64,000 bases of DNA from Cohnella thermotolerans DSM 17683 (GTDB taxonomy: Bacteria > Bacillota > Bacilli > Paenibacillales > Paenibacillaceae): the NCBI RefSeq assembly GCF_000429825.1, contig NZ_AUCP01000006.1, positions 1 to 64,000 of the forward strand, in the 5' to 3' direction. Below, piece after piece: positions 43,039-51,025 of this stretch. The notes beneath the pieces are model-generated. The model saw nothing but the letters and a program-made list of their open reading frames with translations, was not told where the DNA came from and did not search any database. The position numbers and the translations under genes were made by a program. Position 1 is the first letter of the stretch. Every line of letters begins with the position of its first letter.

Positions 43039-44352
43039 TTATAAACTCCAATAATGATAGCCGTTTGCTTCGAACTCCGATCTCGCGTATACGCCCTTGA
43101 TGTCGAACATAATCTTGGTTCCGCCGGAAGCGAACAGTCCGTCGTAATCGCGGACGGTCAACGCGGTGAACGGCTCGTGCGGCACGGCAAGCACGACGAC
43201 GTCCAGATCGTTCATCCCGGACAAATCGGTCAGTTCGATCCCGTACGCCTCATAGGCCGCTTGGCGATCCGCGAACGGGTCGGCCACCAGAGGAACGATC
43301 CCGTAATCGCCGAGCTCCCGAATGATGTCCGTCACCTTCGTGTTGCGAATGTCCGAGCAGTTCTCTTTATACGTCAGACCGAGGATGCCGATGCGGGTCC
43401 GGTTCGTGTCCCGCTTGAGCTTCACCAGCGTCTTGATGATGTTCTGGGCGACATACTTGCCCATGCAGTCGTTGATATGCCGTCCGGCCAGAATGATCCT
43501 GGACCGGTAGCCGGTATCCTCCGCCTTGTAGGTCAGGTAGTAAGGATCGATCCCGATGCAATGCCCGCCCACGAGACCGGGCGAGAAACGAAGAAAGTTC
43601 CATTTCGTCGCGGCGGCTTCCAGCACCGCCTTCGTCTCGATGCCCATCTGGTGGAACAGCATCGACAGCTCGTTCATAAAGGCGATATTGACGTCGCGCT
43701 GCGCGTTCTCGATCACTTTGGCCGCCTCGGCCACCCGGATGCTGCCGGCTCTGTACACGCCGGCCTCGATAATGAGCTCGTACACCTTCGCGACGGTGTC
43801 AAGCGTCTCTTCGTCCATGCCGGACACGATCTTCACGGTATTTTCCAGCCGATGCTCCTTATCGCCCGGATTGATGCGCTCCGGCGAATACCCGACCTTG
43901 AAATCCTTGCCGCAGCGAAGCCCGGATTCGGCTTCCAGAATGGGAATGCACACCTCTTCCGTCACGCCGGGGTAGACCGTCGATTCGAACACGACGATCG
44001 CCCCTTCGCTCAGCTTGCGGCCGACGATCCGGCTTGCGTTCTCTACATATTTCAGATCGGGCACGTTGCCGCTCTGGATCGGGGTCGGAACCGCGACGAT
44101 GAAGAAGCGGGACCGCTCCAGCTGCGACTCGTCGGAGGTGAAGCGGACGGCGCTCGCCCGGACGGCTTCGTCGCCGACGTCGCCGGTCACGTCCACGCCG
44201 CTCAGGTAACTGGCGATTTTACGTTCGTTCAGGTCGAAGCCGATGACGTCCACCCGCTTCGAGAACGCGATGGCGAGCGGCAATCCTACATAGCCAAGGC
44301 CGATGACGGCCAGAGGCTCCATTCGTTCTACAATACGTTCGTACAATGTCAT
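43039..44352 (-). CDS. Nucleotide-sugar dehydrogenase (UDP-HexNAc 6-dehydrogenase type)
   Basis: A 437-residue NAD-dependent enzyme that oxidises a UDP-sugar twice at C6 to a uronate. The NAD site is VIGLGYVGLPLA (residues 17-28), the catalytic cysteine is C265 in VGGHCIGIDPYYL, and the middle domain has ENAQRDVNIAFMNEL. This last pattern is that of TviB/WbpA enzymes, which oxidise UDP-GlcNAc or UDP-GalNAc, rather than of glucose-specific Ugd. The product would feed the synthase encoded 15 bp downstream. The assignment to the acetamido-sugar branch is from memory of family motifs. Confidence 0.9.
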   Translation of the reverse strand: MTLYERIVERMEPLAVIGLGYVGLPLAIAFSKRVDVIGFDLNERKIASYLSGVDVTGDVGDEAVRASAVRFTSDESQLERSRFFIVAVPTPIQSGNVPDLKYVENASRIVGRKLSEGAIVVFESTVYPGVTEEVCIPILEAESGLRCGKDFKVGYSPERINPGDKEHRLENTVKIVSGMDEETLDTVAKVYELIIEAGVYRAGSIRVAEAAKVIENAQRDVNIAFMNELSMLFHQMGIETKAVLEAAATKWNFLRFSPGLVGGHCIGIDPYYLTYKAEDTGYRSRIILAGRHINDCMGKYVAQNIIKTLVKLKRDTNRTRIGILGLTYKENCSDIRNTKVTDIIRELGDYGIVPLVADPFADRQAAYEAYGIELTDLSGMNDLDVVVLAVPHEPFTALTVRDYDGLFASGGTKIMFDIKGVYARSEFEANGYHYWSL

Positions 44353-44382
44353 GTTGACGCTCCTATCGATTCGTCACGGCTG

Positions 44383-45819
44383 CTAGCCGAGCCAATCTCC
44401 CATTTTTACGAAGGTATATCCTTGCGCTTGCAGCCGTTCGATGGCAACGGGCAGCGCTTCAAGCGTATGGATGTCGTCCAGCATATGAAGAAGAATGACG
44501 CTTCCCTTCTCGGTCTGTTCGAGAATGGCGTTTACAATGTGGTCGGCGTCGTTGTTCACATCCCAGTCAAAAGTCGTCACGTCGTAGAGCGCGATGTTCT
44601 TGTAACCGGTCGCGGCGATGATCCGGGCCGTCTCGTCGTCGATCTCGCCTGTCGGCGGACGGAACAGCATCGTCGGCTGCTGCTGGATGGCTTCCATAAT
44701 GACCTGGTAGCCTTTGACGACTTCCTCCTGCAGTTCCTTCGGCGTCAGCGTCGTGACAACCGGATGCGAGTAGGAGTGATTGGCGATCTCGTGGCCTTCT
44801 TCGACGATGGCTCTCGCGAGATTCGGATTCGCCTCTACGCCTTTCGCCCGCGCGAAGAACGTCGCCTTGACCCCGTAACGATCGAGAATTTCCAATATTC
44901 TCGTAATCGTATAATCCGTTCCCCAATCGTCGAACGTGAGCGCAATCTCCTTCTTGTCGGTCAGGTGGTCGTAAACGAGATTGTATTGCGCGTTCCTGTA
45001 ATCCGGATTGAGCCGAATCGCATCGTGACCCGGAAGCTGTTCGAGCGGCTTCCGCTCGCCTCCGTGCTTCACCAGCTCGTCGAGAAGGATCAGCCGATAG
45101 CCGACTTCCTTGACCGCTTCGGCAATGATCGGCACGACCCCGACGACATCGTCGAATTCTTCCGTGTCGACGGCGATGATGCCGCCGCGCGTGATATATT
45201 TGCGGACGTACAAATACTTCTCCCGCTCGCTCTCTCCCTTCCAGTTGTGGAGGAAGAGACTGTACACGACGACGGCGTCCATCCCGTTATGCGCCGCCGC
45301 GAGCCGGACGTCGTCGTTGTAGTCGCCGGACTTCGTACGGACGTAACGCGGCGTGACGCCGGTCTCCCGCTCGATCACTTCGTTGCCGAGACGAATCTCG
45401 TCATCGATTTGTTGATAACCGAGCTTCGTCATATCCAGGCGGCTCAGCGTATTGTTCTCGATCTCGTGGCCGCGGGAGACGATCTCCTTCGCCAGCTCCG
45501 GCTCTTCCGCCACCCGCATGCCGGGTACGAAGAACGTCGCCTTGATGTTGTACTTGTCGAGCTCGCCCAACAGCCGGAGCATCGTCTTATCGTCCGCCAG
45601 CCCGTTGAAGGTCAGCGCCAATTCCTTGCCGCTCGTATAGACGAAGGGCAGCGCCTTGCTCGGCTCTCCCTCGTACCGGACCACTTGAGGTTTCGCAGTC
45701 GCCGTCTCGCGATCGGCGTCAATAGACTCGCCGCCGCCGAACAAACCGCAGCCCGTCAGCCATGCGAACGCCACGGCCGCCACCGGCAGCCGGAGCCATC
45801 CGTTCATTTTCCTTCTCAT
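44383..45819 (-). CDS. Double-NodB polysaccharide deacetylase lipoprotein (copy 2)
   Basis: A 478-residue lipoprotein (lipobox LTGC, C24) with two deacetylase domains. The first (about 66-255) is degenerate: LTFNGLADD replaces TFDDG, and NNTLSR replaces NHSYSH. The second (about 290-475) keeps all five motifs: TFDD at 295-298, H348 and H352 in HSYSH, R387 in RPPTG, DVTTFDWD, and H445 in LLHMLD. One active and one pseudo-catalytic domain are likely. The paralogue upstream has the same plan. It probably removes N-acetyl groups from the polymer outside the cell. Confidence 0.9.
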   Translation of the reverse strand: MRRKMNGWLRLPVAAVAFAWLTGCGLFGGGESIDADRETATAKPQVVRYEGEPSKALPFVYTSGKELALTFNGLADDKTMLRLLGELDKYNIKATFFVPGMRVAEEPELAKEIVSRGHEIENNTLSRLDMTKLGYQQIDDEIRLGNEVIERETGVTPRYVRTKSGDYNDDVRLAAAHNGMDAVVVYSLFLHNWKGESEREKYLYVRKYITRGGIIAVDTEEFDDVVGVVPIIAEAVKEVGYRLILLDELVKHGGERKPLEQLPGHDAIRLNPDYRNAQYNLVYDHLTDKKEIALTFDDWGTDYTITRILEILDRYGVKATFFARAKGVEANPNLARAIVEEGHEIANHSYSHPVVTTLTPKELQEEVVKGYQVIMEAIQQQPTMLFRPPTGEIDDETARIIAATGYKNIALYDVTTFDWDVNNDADHIVNAILEQTEKGSVILLHMLDDIHTLEALPVAIERLQAQGYTFVKMGDWLG

Positions 45820-45841
45820 CGATTTGCCCCTGCCGTTTCCA

Positions 45842-47299
45842 CTAGTTCTTCTCCCCGATCAATTCGGTCACCGTTACCAGCTTGTACCCTTTCCGCTCCA
45901 ACCCTTCGATCACGGCCGGCAGCGCTTCTTCCGTATGAGTATCGTCCAGCATGTGCATCAGGACGATGCTGCCGTCATGAGCCTGGGACAGGACGTCGTC
46001 GGTGATCTGCTTCGCCGTATGATCCCTCAGGTAGTCCGAAGAGTCGACGTCGTACTGTGCGATCTTGTCGTATCCCATCGCCGCGATCACCTTGGCCGTC
46101 GTCTCGTCGATCTTGCCCGTCGGCGGGCGGAACAGCATCGTCGGCCGCTCCTGAATCGCTTCCGTGATCACCCGATAAGCTCTCAGAATATCTTCCTGCA
46201 GGCGCTCCGGCGACAGGGTGGTTACGACGGGATGAGAATACGTATGATTGGCCACTTCGTCTCCGTCGTCCAGGATGGCTCTCGCGAGGTTGGGATTCGC
46301 CTCCACCCCGTTCGCCCGCAGGAAAAAGGTCGCCTTGACGCGATACTTGTCCAGAATGTCCAGAATCTTCGTAATCGTATAGTCCGTTCCCCAATCGTCG
46401 AAGGTGAGCGCGATTTTTTTCCCGGCGTTCGGTTTGTTGTAGATCAAGTCGTACTTTGCGTTCCCATAGTCCGCGTTCATTCGGATCGCGTCGTAGCCTT
46501 CGATTTGCTCCAGCGGCTTGCGTTCGCTCCCGTGCCTGACCAACTCGTCCAGAAGCACGAACCGGTACCCGACTTCCTTGGCCGCTTCGGCGAAGAGCGG
46601 GATGACGGAAGCGACGTCGTCCAGCTCTTCCGTGTCGACCGTCAAGATGCCGCCCCGGGTCGTATGCTTCCGGATGTACAGCAGTTTCTCTCGCTCGCTC
46701 TGTCCATTCCAGTTGTGCAGGAAAAAGCTCGACCGGACGACAGCCTTCATCCCCTCTTGCGCGGCAACAAGCCGGACATCGTCGTTGTAATCGCCGGATT
46801 TGGTGCGGACATAGCTCGGCCTCACGCCGGTCTCCCGCTCGATAATCTCGTTGTCCAGGTGAATCTCGTTATAGATTTGTTCATAGTTGAGCTTGGTCAT
46901 GTCCAACCGGCTCAGCGTGTTGTTCTCGATCTCGTGCCCGCGGGAGACGATCTCCTTCACCAGATCCGGCTCCTCCGCCGCACGCATGCCCGGGACGAAG
47001 AACGTCGCCTTGATGCCGTACTTGTCGAGCTCGTCCAACAGCGCGCGTAATGTCTTATCGTCCGCCAAGCCGTTGAAGGTCAGCGCCAGCTCCCTCCGGC
47101 CCGTATAGACGAACGGGAGCTCCTTGCTCGGCTCGCCGTCGTATCGGACCACCTGCGGCTTCGCGCTTGCCGCTTCGCTTCCCGCGACCTTGGAGGCGCC
47201 GTCTCCGCCAAGCAGGCTGCAGCCCGGGAGAGCGGCGATCGCAGCTGCCGACAGCAGCAGCCGCAACAAAATAGGAAATAAGCCCCTCTTATTCGACAT
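45842..47299 (-). CDS. Double-NodB polysaccharide deacetylase lipoprotein (copy 1)
   Basis: A 485-residue lipoprotein (ALPGC lipobox) with the same double NodB plan as its downstream paralogue. The degenerate first domain has LTFNGLADDKTLRALL; the second has LTFDDWGTDYTITKIL, NHTYSHPVV, RPPTGKID and LMHMLDD. The domain boundary has EGYDAIRMNADYGNAKYDLI. ATG 47299 is preferred, as GGAAGGTG lies nine bases upstream; a GTG at 47311 is less likely. It is the first gene of the operon. A 22-bp gap to the next gene, plus close identity, points to tandem gene duplication after an older domain duplication. Confidence 0.9.
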   Translation of the reverse strand: MSNKRGLFPILLRLLLSAAAIAALPGCSLLGGDGASKVAGSEAASAKPQVVRYDGEPSKELPFVYTGRRELALTFNGLADDKTLRALLDELDKYGIKATFFVPGMRAAEEPDLVKEIVSRGHEIENNTLSRLDMTKLNYEQIYNEIHLDNEIIERETGVRPSYVRTKSGDYNDDVRLVAAQEGMKAVVRSSFFLHNWNGQSEREKLLYIRKHTTRGGILTVDTEELDDVASVIPLFAEAAKEVGYRFVLLDELVRHGSERKPLEQIEGYDAIRMNADYGNAKYDLIYNKPNAGKKIALTFDDWGTDYTITKILDILDKYRVKATFFLRANGVEANPNLARAILDDGDEVANHTYSHPVVTTLSPERLQEDILRAYRVITEAIQERPTMLFRPPTGKIDETTAKVIAAMGYDKIAQYDVDSSDYLRDHTAKQITDDVLSQAHDGSIVLMHMLDDTHTEEALPAVIEGLERKGYKLVTVTELIGEKN

Positions 47300-47311
47300 T
47301 TTTTGATTCAC

Positions 47312-47706
47312 CTTCCGGATGGCTGGCAGAGTAAACGCCGATAAAAAACTATAAACCGAGTATAATACAACGAAACTGATTCGTTATACCCAGGAAAATT
47401 TTACTACTCCAATCCAGCGCACCTATTCTATCAATCCTCTCTAAACAATTTCTGAAAGTTCTATCCATAAAACACAAAAAAAGAAGAAGCCACCCCGTGA
47501 AGGATGCGTACAGATGCGTTCGGCCAAAAAACGGCTGCGCCGTTCGGTGACTCCTTCGCCCAGATGACCACGAGACGGTGCCGGCTGCAAGGTCGATTTT
47601 CGTTCTTACAGCGCACAATCGCACCCAGACCTCCGCCCCGCCCCGCGCCCCTTCGTGGAGAACATGCGCCCTGCTGCAGCGACTCTTCGCTGGCTTTGCC
47701 ATAACA
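47312..47706. other. Intergenic region upstream of the exopolysaccharide operon
   Basis: It must hold the operon promoter: on the minus strand TATACT near 47357-47362 is a good -10 box, but the -35 is unclear. GC-rich DNA without a convincing gene fills 47480-47700; frames across it look accidental. No known riboswitch motif was recognised, including the c-di-GMP classes. Confidence 0.45.
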
Positions 47707-47749
47707 AAGGGCGATCCCCAGGTCTCCAAGACCTTCGGGGACAGCCCTT
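47707..47749 (-). terminator. Long hairpin behind the alpha/beta hydrolase gene
   Basis: Three nested stems stack: AAGGGC/GCCCTT, TCCCC/GGGGA and AGGTCT/AGACCT around a three-base loop. On the minus strand it is followed by TTGTTATGG, a poor T-tract. It lies 20 bp behind the stop codon and is probably the terminator. Confidence 0.7.
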
Positions 47750-47768
47750 ATCGACTTCGGTTGGGCAA

Positions 47769-48704
47769 TCAAGTCGCGTACCGGTTTATAAAGCCTATGA
47801 CCGCGTTTTTATAGCCCTGGGGATCGACCAGAAACGACATGGCGTGCGGCGCCCCGGGAACGGTAAGCCGCTCCTTCTCTCCGGGAATCGCTTCGTATAT
47901 TTCGTGCGCCATGGAGAAGGGAACGAAGGTGTCCTCTTCGCCGTGAATGAGCAGAATCGGCTTCGTCGCGCGCCGAAGCTGCCGCAAGGTCGAAGCTTCG
48001 CCGAAGAAATAACCCGCCTTCCATTTGCAGATAAGACTGGTAAGCGGCAGCAGCGGGAACGCAGGCAGCCTGAACATCTGCTTGAGATGATACTTCAGGA
48101 TCCCGATAACCGAGCTGTAGGCGCAGTCCGAGATGACGCATTTCACCTGCTCGGGCAGCGGCTCCCCGGTTGTCATCAGAACCGCGCCGCCGCCCATGGA
48201 GACGCCGTGAAGCACAATTTGCGCCCGATCGCCGATCCGCTTCACAAGGTATTCGATCCACCGGACGTAATCTTTGCGGTCGTGCCAGCCGAAGCCGATA
48301 TAGTGTCCGTCGCTTTGCCCGTGTCCCCGGTTGTCCGGCATCAGCACCCGGTAGCCGAGCTCGTGGTAAAACTGCGCGAAGCAGGCCATATCCCGGCCTC
48401 GCCCGGAATAGCCGTGGGCCAGAATCACCGCCCGCTCGGTCGGCTCATCCGCTTCCAAATAATGCGCGCGCAACGTCAAGCCGTCGTCGGACCGGATGGC
48501 GACGTCTTCGAAAGGCTGCGAGCGGAACCATTCGTACATCGCCTTCACGGCTTCCGCCTCCGCCTTCGGCAGGCTCGATTCGTCGCCCATGAACCATTTG
48601 CGGTTGCGATGTATGGCCAAACGGTAAAGATGCAGGCAGAACGCCAGCAGCAAAATCAGCAAAGCTCCCGCTCCGACCAGCACGATCGTCCACCCGCGAG
48701 ACAT
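47769..48704 (-). CDS. Membrane-anchored alpha/beta hydrolase
   Basis: A 311-residue protein with an N-terminal helix (TIVLVGAGALLILLLAFCLHL) and a serine hydrolase domain. The nucleophile motif is GVSMGGGAV, the oxyanion region LAHGYSGRGRDM, the acid is in IHGEEDTFVPF and the histidine in GAPHAMSF. It resembles Bacillus YqkD/YfhR-type hydrolases of unknown substrate. The gene is monocistronic, with GAGG before its ATG. Confidence 0.88.
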   Translation of the reverse strand: MSRGWTIVLVGAGALLILLLAFCLHLYRLAIHRNRKWFMGDESSLPKAEAEAVKAMYEWFRSQPFEDVAIRSDDGLTLRAHYLEADEPTERAVILAHGYSGRGRDMACFAQFYHELGYRVLMPDNRGHGQSDGHYIGFGWHDRKDYVRWIEYLVKRIGDRAQIVLHGVSMGGGAVLMTTGEPLPEQVKCVISDCAYSSVIGILKYHLKQMFRLPAFPLLPLTSLICKWKAGYFFGEASTLRQLRRATKPILLIHGEEDTFVPFSMAHEIYEAIPGEKERLTVPGAPHAMSFLVDPQGYKNAVIGFINRYAT

Positions 48705-48812
48705 CGATTCTCTCCTCCCGTCGTATCGCCCGTTGGGGTATTAGTTTAACACCGCGCCAAAGGAACATGCAGGAGGTTTCGCGATTTTCTCCCCTTCCGC
48801 TCATAATGCGGC

Positions 48813-48847
48813 CAAAAAAGCCCGGCTGCGCGGAAGGCGCAGCCGGG
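48813..48847 (-). terminator. Terminator of the TetM-like GTPase gene
   Basis: On the minus strand GCCCGGCTGCGC pairs with GCGCAGCCGGGC, a perfect 12-bp stem with six Ts. It lies 31 bp behind the stop. Confidence 0.92.
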
Positions 48848-48877
48848 CCAGTGCTATGCGGCCCATGATCGTCCGAC

Positions 48878-50893
48878 TTATCCGGCGGACAAGGCTTTGC
48901 GGGTGGCCAGAATGTATTTGGCCTGGTCGAGCGGATTGACGCCTCTTCGCGGCCGCTCCGCGTTCACGTCGGGCGGGCATTCCCGATAGCCTTCGAAGAA
49001 GGCGGACAGCACGCCCCGCCCCTTCGTCATGGAGCCCAGCCGCGACGGAAAATCGAGCGACGTGGCGACCGGAAGCAGCCCTTCGAGCTCGATGCGTCCT
49101 CCGGCGATGACCGGAGGCTCGAACGACCCGCGCATCAGAATCAGCTCGTTCATCAGCTTGCCTCCGAATTCCTCGGGAGCGGACAGCCGGAATCGAAGGA
49201 TCGGCTCCAGCAGCTTCGTCCCGATCCGCGCCAGTCCGTCCATGATGCCCATCGGCGTCGCGACGACAAAATCGAGCGGGTGCGTGTGCCATACGTGATG
49301 CTCGCCTTCCACCAGCGTCACCTTCAGGTCCGTCACCTCCCAACCGCGAAGCCCTTGCTGCAGCGCTTCCGGCACCCGGCGGGCCACCTCGTTCTGGTAG
49401 CTGTCCAGCAGGTTCTCGGGCCGGACGACCGAAGCGTATTGCAGCCCGCTCCCGCGCGCTCCCGGCTCCATGCGGAACCGCAAAATCGCCCAGCAGGGCT
49501 TCGGCATCGTATAGGCGATGAAGCCCTCGCCCGATCCGGCCAGCGTCTCCTTGTAAATGACCGAGGGAGCGCCGAACGTCACAGTCAGGCCGAACCGGCT
49601 TCGCATCAGATGCGCGAGCACCTCCATTTGGATCGTCCCCATGACCTTCAAATGCAGCTCGCGTTCGTCCTGCAGCCATTGCAGGTCGAGCAGCGGATCC
49701 TCGTCCGCCAGCTCCTGGAAGGCCGCGACGACGGCGGGATACTCGGCTTCGTTCGCCCAGTGCACCTGCACCGTCAGCAGCGGCACGGCCAGCCTCCGTT
49801 CGCCGGGCACGCCTTCCGGGGAGCCGACAATGTCGCCGATGCGCGCCTGCGCAAGCCCGTAGACGGCGGCGATGTCGCCCGCCTGCAGCAAGCCGACGTC
49901 CTCCGACTTGCTGCCGTCGACCTTGCGGATTTGCGTCACCTTGTCCCAGACATCTCTGGTCGCGTTGTAGACGGAATCCCGATTCCGCACCGTTCCGTTA
50001 TAAAGGCGCACATAAGCGATCCTGCCCATAGCCGGATCGCGCTCCAGCTTAAACACGACGCCCGACAACGGCGCCTGGTCGTCTCCGCCCGGTCCGGGCA
50101 AAAAGTCGGCCATGGCGTCCAGGAGCGCTTCCACGCCGATTCCCCGTCCGGAAGCGCCGAACAGAACCGGATACAGCTCGCCCTTCCGCGCGCCTTCGAG
50201 CAGCACGGGAAGCATCTCGGCCGCCTCCAGCGCCTCCTTCTCGAAATAGCGCTGCAGAAGCTCTTCGTCCCGCTCGGCGACCGCCTCCTGCAGCAAGCGC
50301 AAGAAGGGCTCGGCTTCCGCCCCCGCAACGGCGGCCGGTCCGTCCGCCTTCGCAAGCAAGCTCGCCGGGCCGACAAAGCCGCCTTCCGACCCGATCGGGG
50401 CTTGAATCGGAACGGCGGCCGGAGACAGAAGCTTGCGGATCTGGCCGAGCGCGGCCTCCGCGTCCGCGCCGATGCGGTCCATCTTGTTCACGTATATAAG
50501 CGTAGGAATGCTCATCTCGCGCAAGGCCTGCCAGACGACTTCCGTTTGCGCCTGCACGCCCTCCGCCGCCGAGACGATCAGCACCGCGCCGTCCATGACG
50601 CGAAGCGAACGCTCGACTTCGGACAGGAAGTCGACGTGGCCCGGCGTATCCACGAGATTCATGGAGACGCCCCGCCACTCAAGCCTTGTCACCGCCGCCC
50701 GGACGGAGATGCCCCGTTCTCTCTCGACGTCCAGCCAATCGGTCTGCGCCGTCCCGTCGTCGACGCTGCCCGGCGCCCGGATTCTCCCGCTCCGGTACAG
50801 CATCTGCTCGGTCGTCGTCGTTTTACCCGCGTCCACATGGGCGAAAATCCCGATATTCCGCAGCGGACGCCCTATATCGTTATGTACGGTCAT
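48878..50893 (-). CDS. TetM/EF-G-like translational GTPase
   Basis: A 671-residue GTPase related to ribosomal protection proteins such as TetM and TetO. The G domain has AHVDAGKTTTTEQML (G1), RGISVRAAVTRLEW (switch I), DTPGHVDFLSEVERSL (G3) and VNKMDRIGAD (G4); the four further EF-G-like domains follow, ending LDQAKYILATRKAL. RGISV and the C-terminal loop are as in TetM-group proteins rather than EF-G. It may displace tetracycline-like drugs from the ribosome or have a housekeeping role; resistance is not established. No mobile element or tetracycline leader is seen, so it looks chromosomal. Confidence 0.85.
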   Translation of the reverse strand: MTVHNDIGRPLRNIGIFAHVDAGKTTTTEQMLYRSGRIRAPGSVDDGTAQTDWLDVERERGISVRAAVTRLEWRGVSMNLVDTPGHVDFLSEVERSLRVMDGAVLIVSAAEGVQAQTEVVWQALREMSIPTLIYVNKMDRIGADAEAALGQIRKLLSPAAVPIQAPIGSEGGFVGPASLLAKADGPAAVAGAEAEPFLRLLQEAVAERDEELLQRYFEKEALEAAEMLPVLLEGARKGELYPVLFGASGRGIGVEALLDAMADFLPGPGGDDQAPLSGVVFKLERDPAMGRIAYVRLYNGTVRNRDSVYNATRDVWDKVTQIRKVDGSKSEDVGLLQAGDIAAVYGLAQARIGDIVGSPEGVPGERRLAVPLLTVQVHWANEAEYPAVVAAFQELADEDPLLDLQWLQDERELHLKVMGTIQMEVLAHLMRSRFGLTVTFGAPSVIYKETLAGSGEGFIAYTMPKPCWAILRFRMEPGARGSGLQYASVVRPENLLDSYQNEVARRVPEALQQGLRGWEVTDLKVTLVEGEHHVWHTHPLDFVVATPMGIMDGLARIGTKLLEPILRFRLSAPEEFGGKLMNELILMRGSFEPPVIAGGRIELEGLLPVATSLDFPSRLGSMTKGRGVLSAFFEGYRECPPDVNAERPRRGVNPLDQAKYILATRKALSAG

Positions 50894-51025
50894 CCCTTTT
50901 TCCCCTTTGCTAGCCCTCTCCGTTCATTGTAAGCCATTGCAGGAAGGTGTCAATTTCCGGCTTGGCGGCATCATTCCGCGATTGTGCTGCAATACTATAG
51001 GCAAAAAAAAAGCGGGGAGAGCGCC

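Noticed and set aside
43054-46005. Very long open frame (983 residues) opposite the exopolysaccharide genes
   Set aside because: It is the complement of three convincing genes with full motifs; its product is Arg/His/Asp-rich with no domain, as expected for antisense frames in GC-rich DNA.
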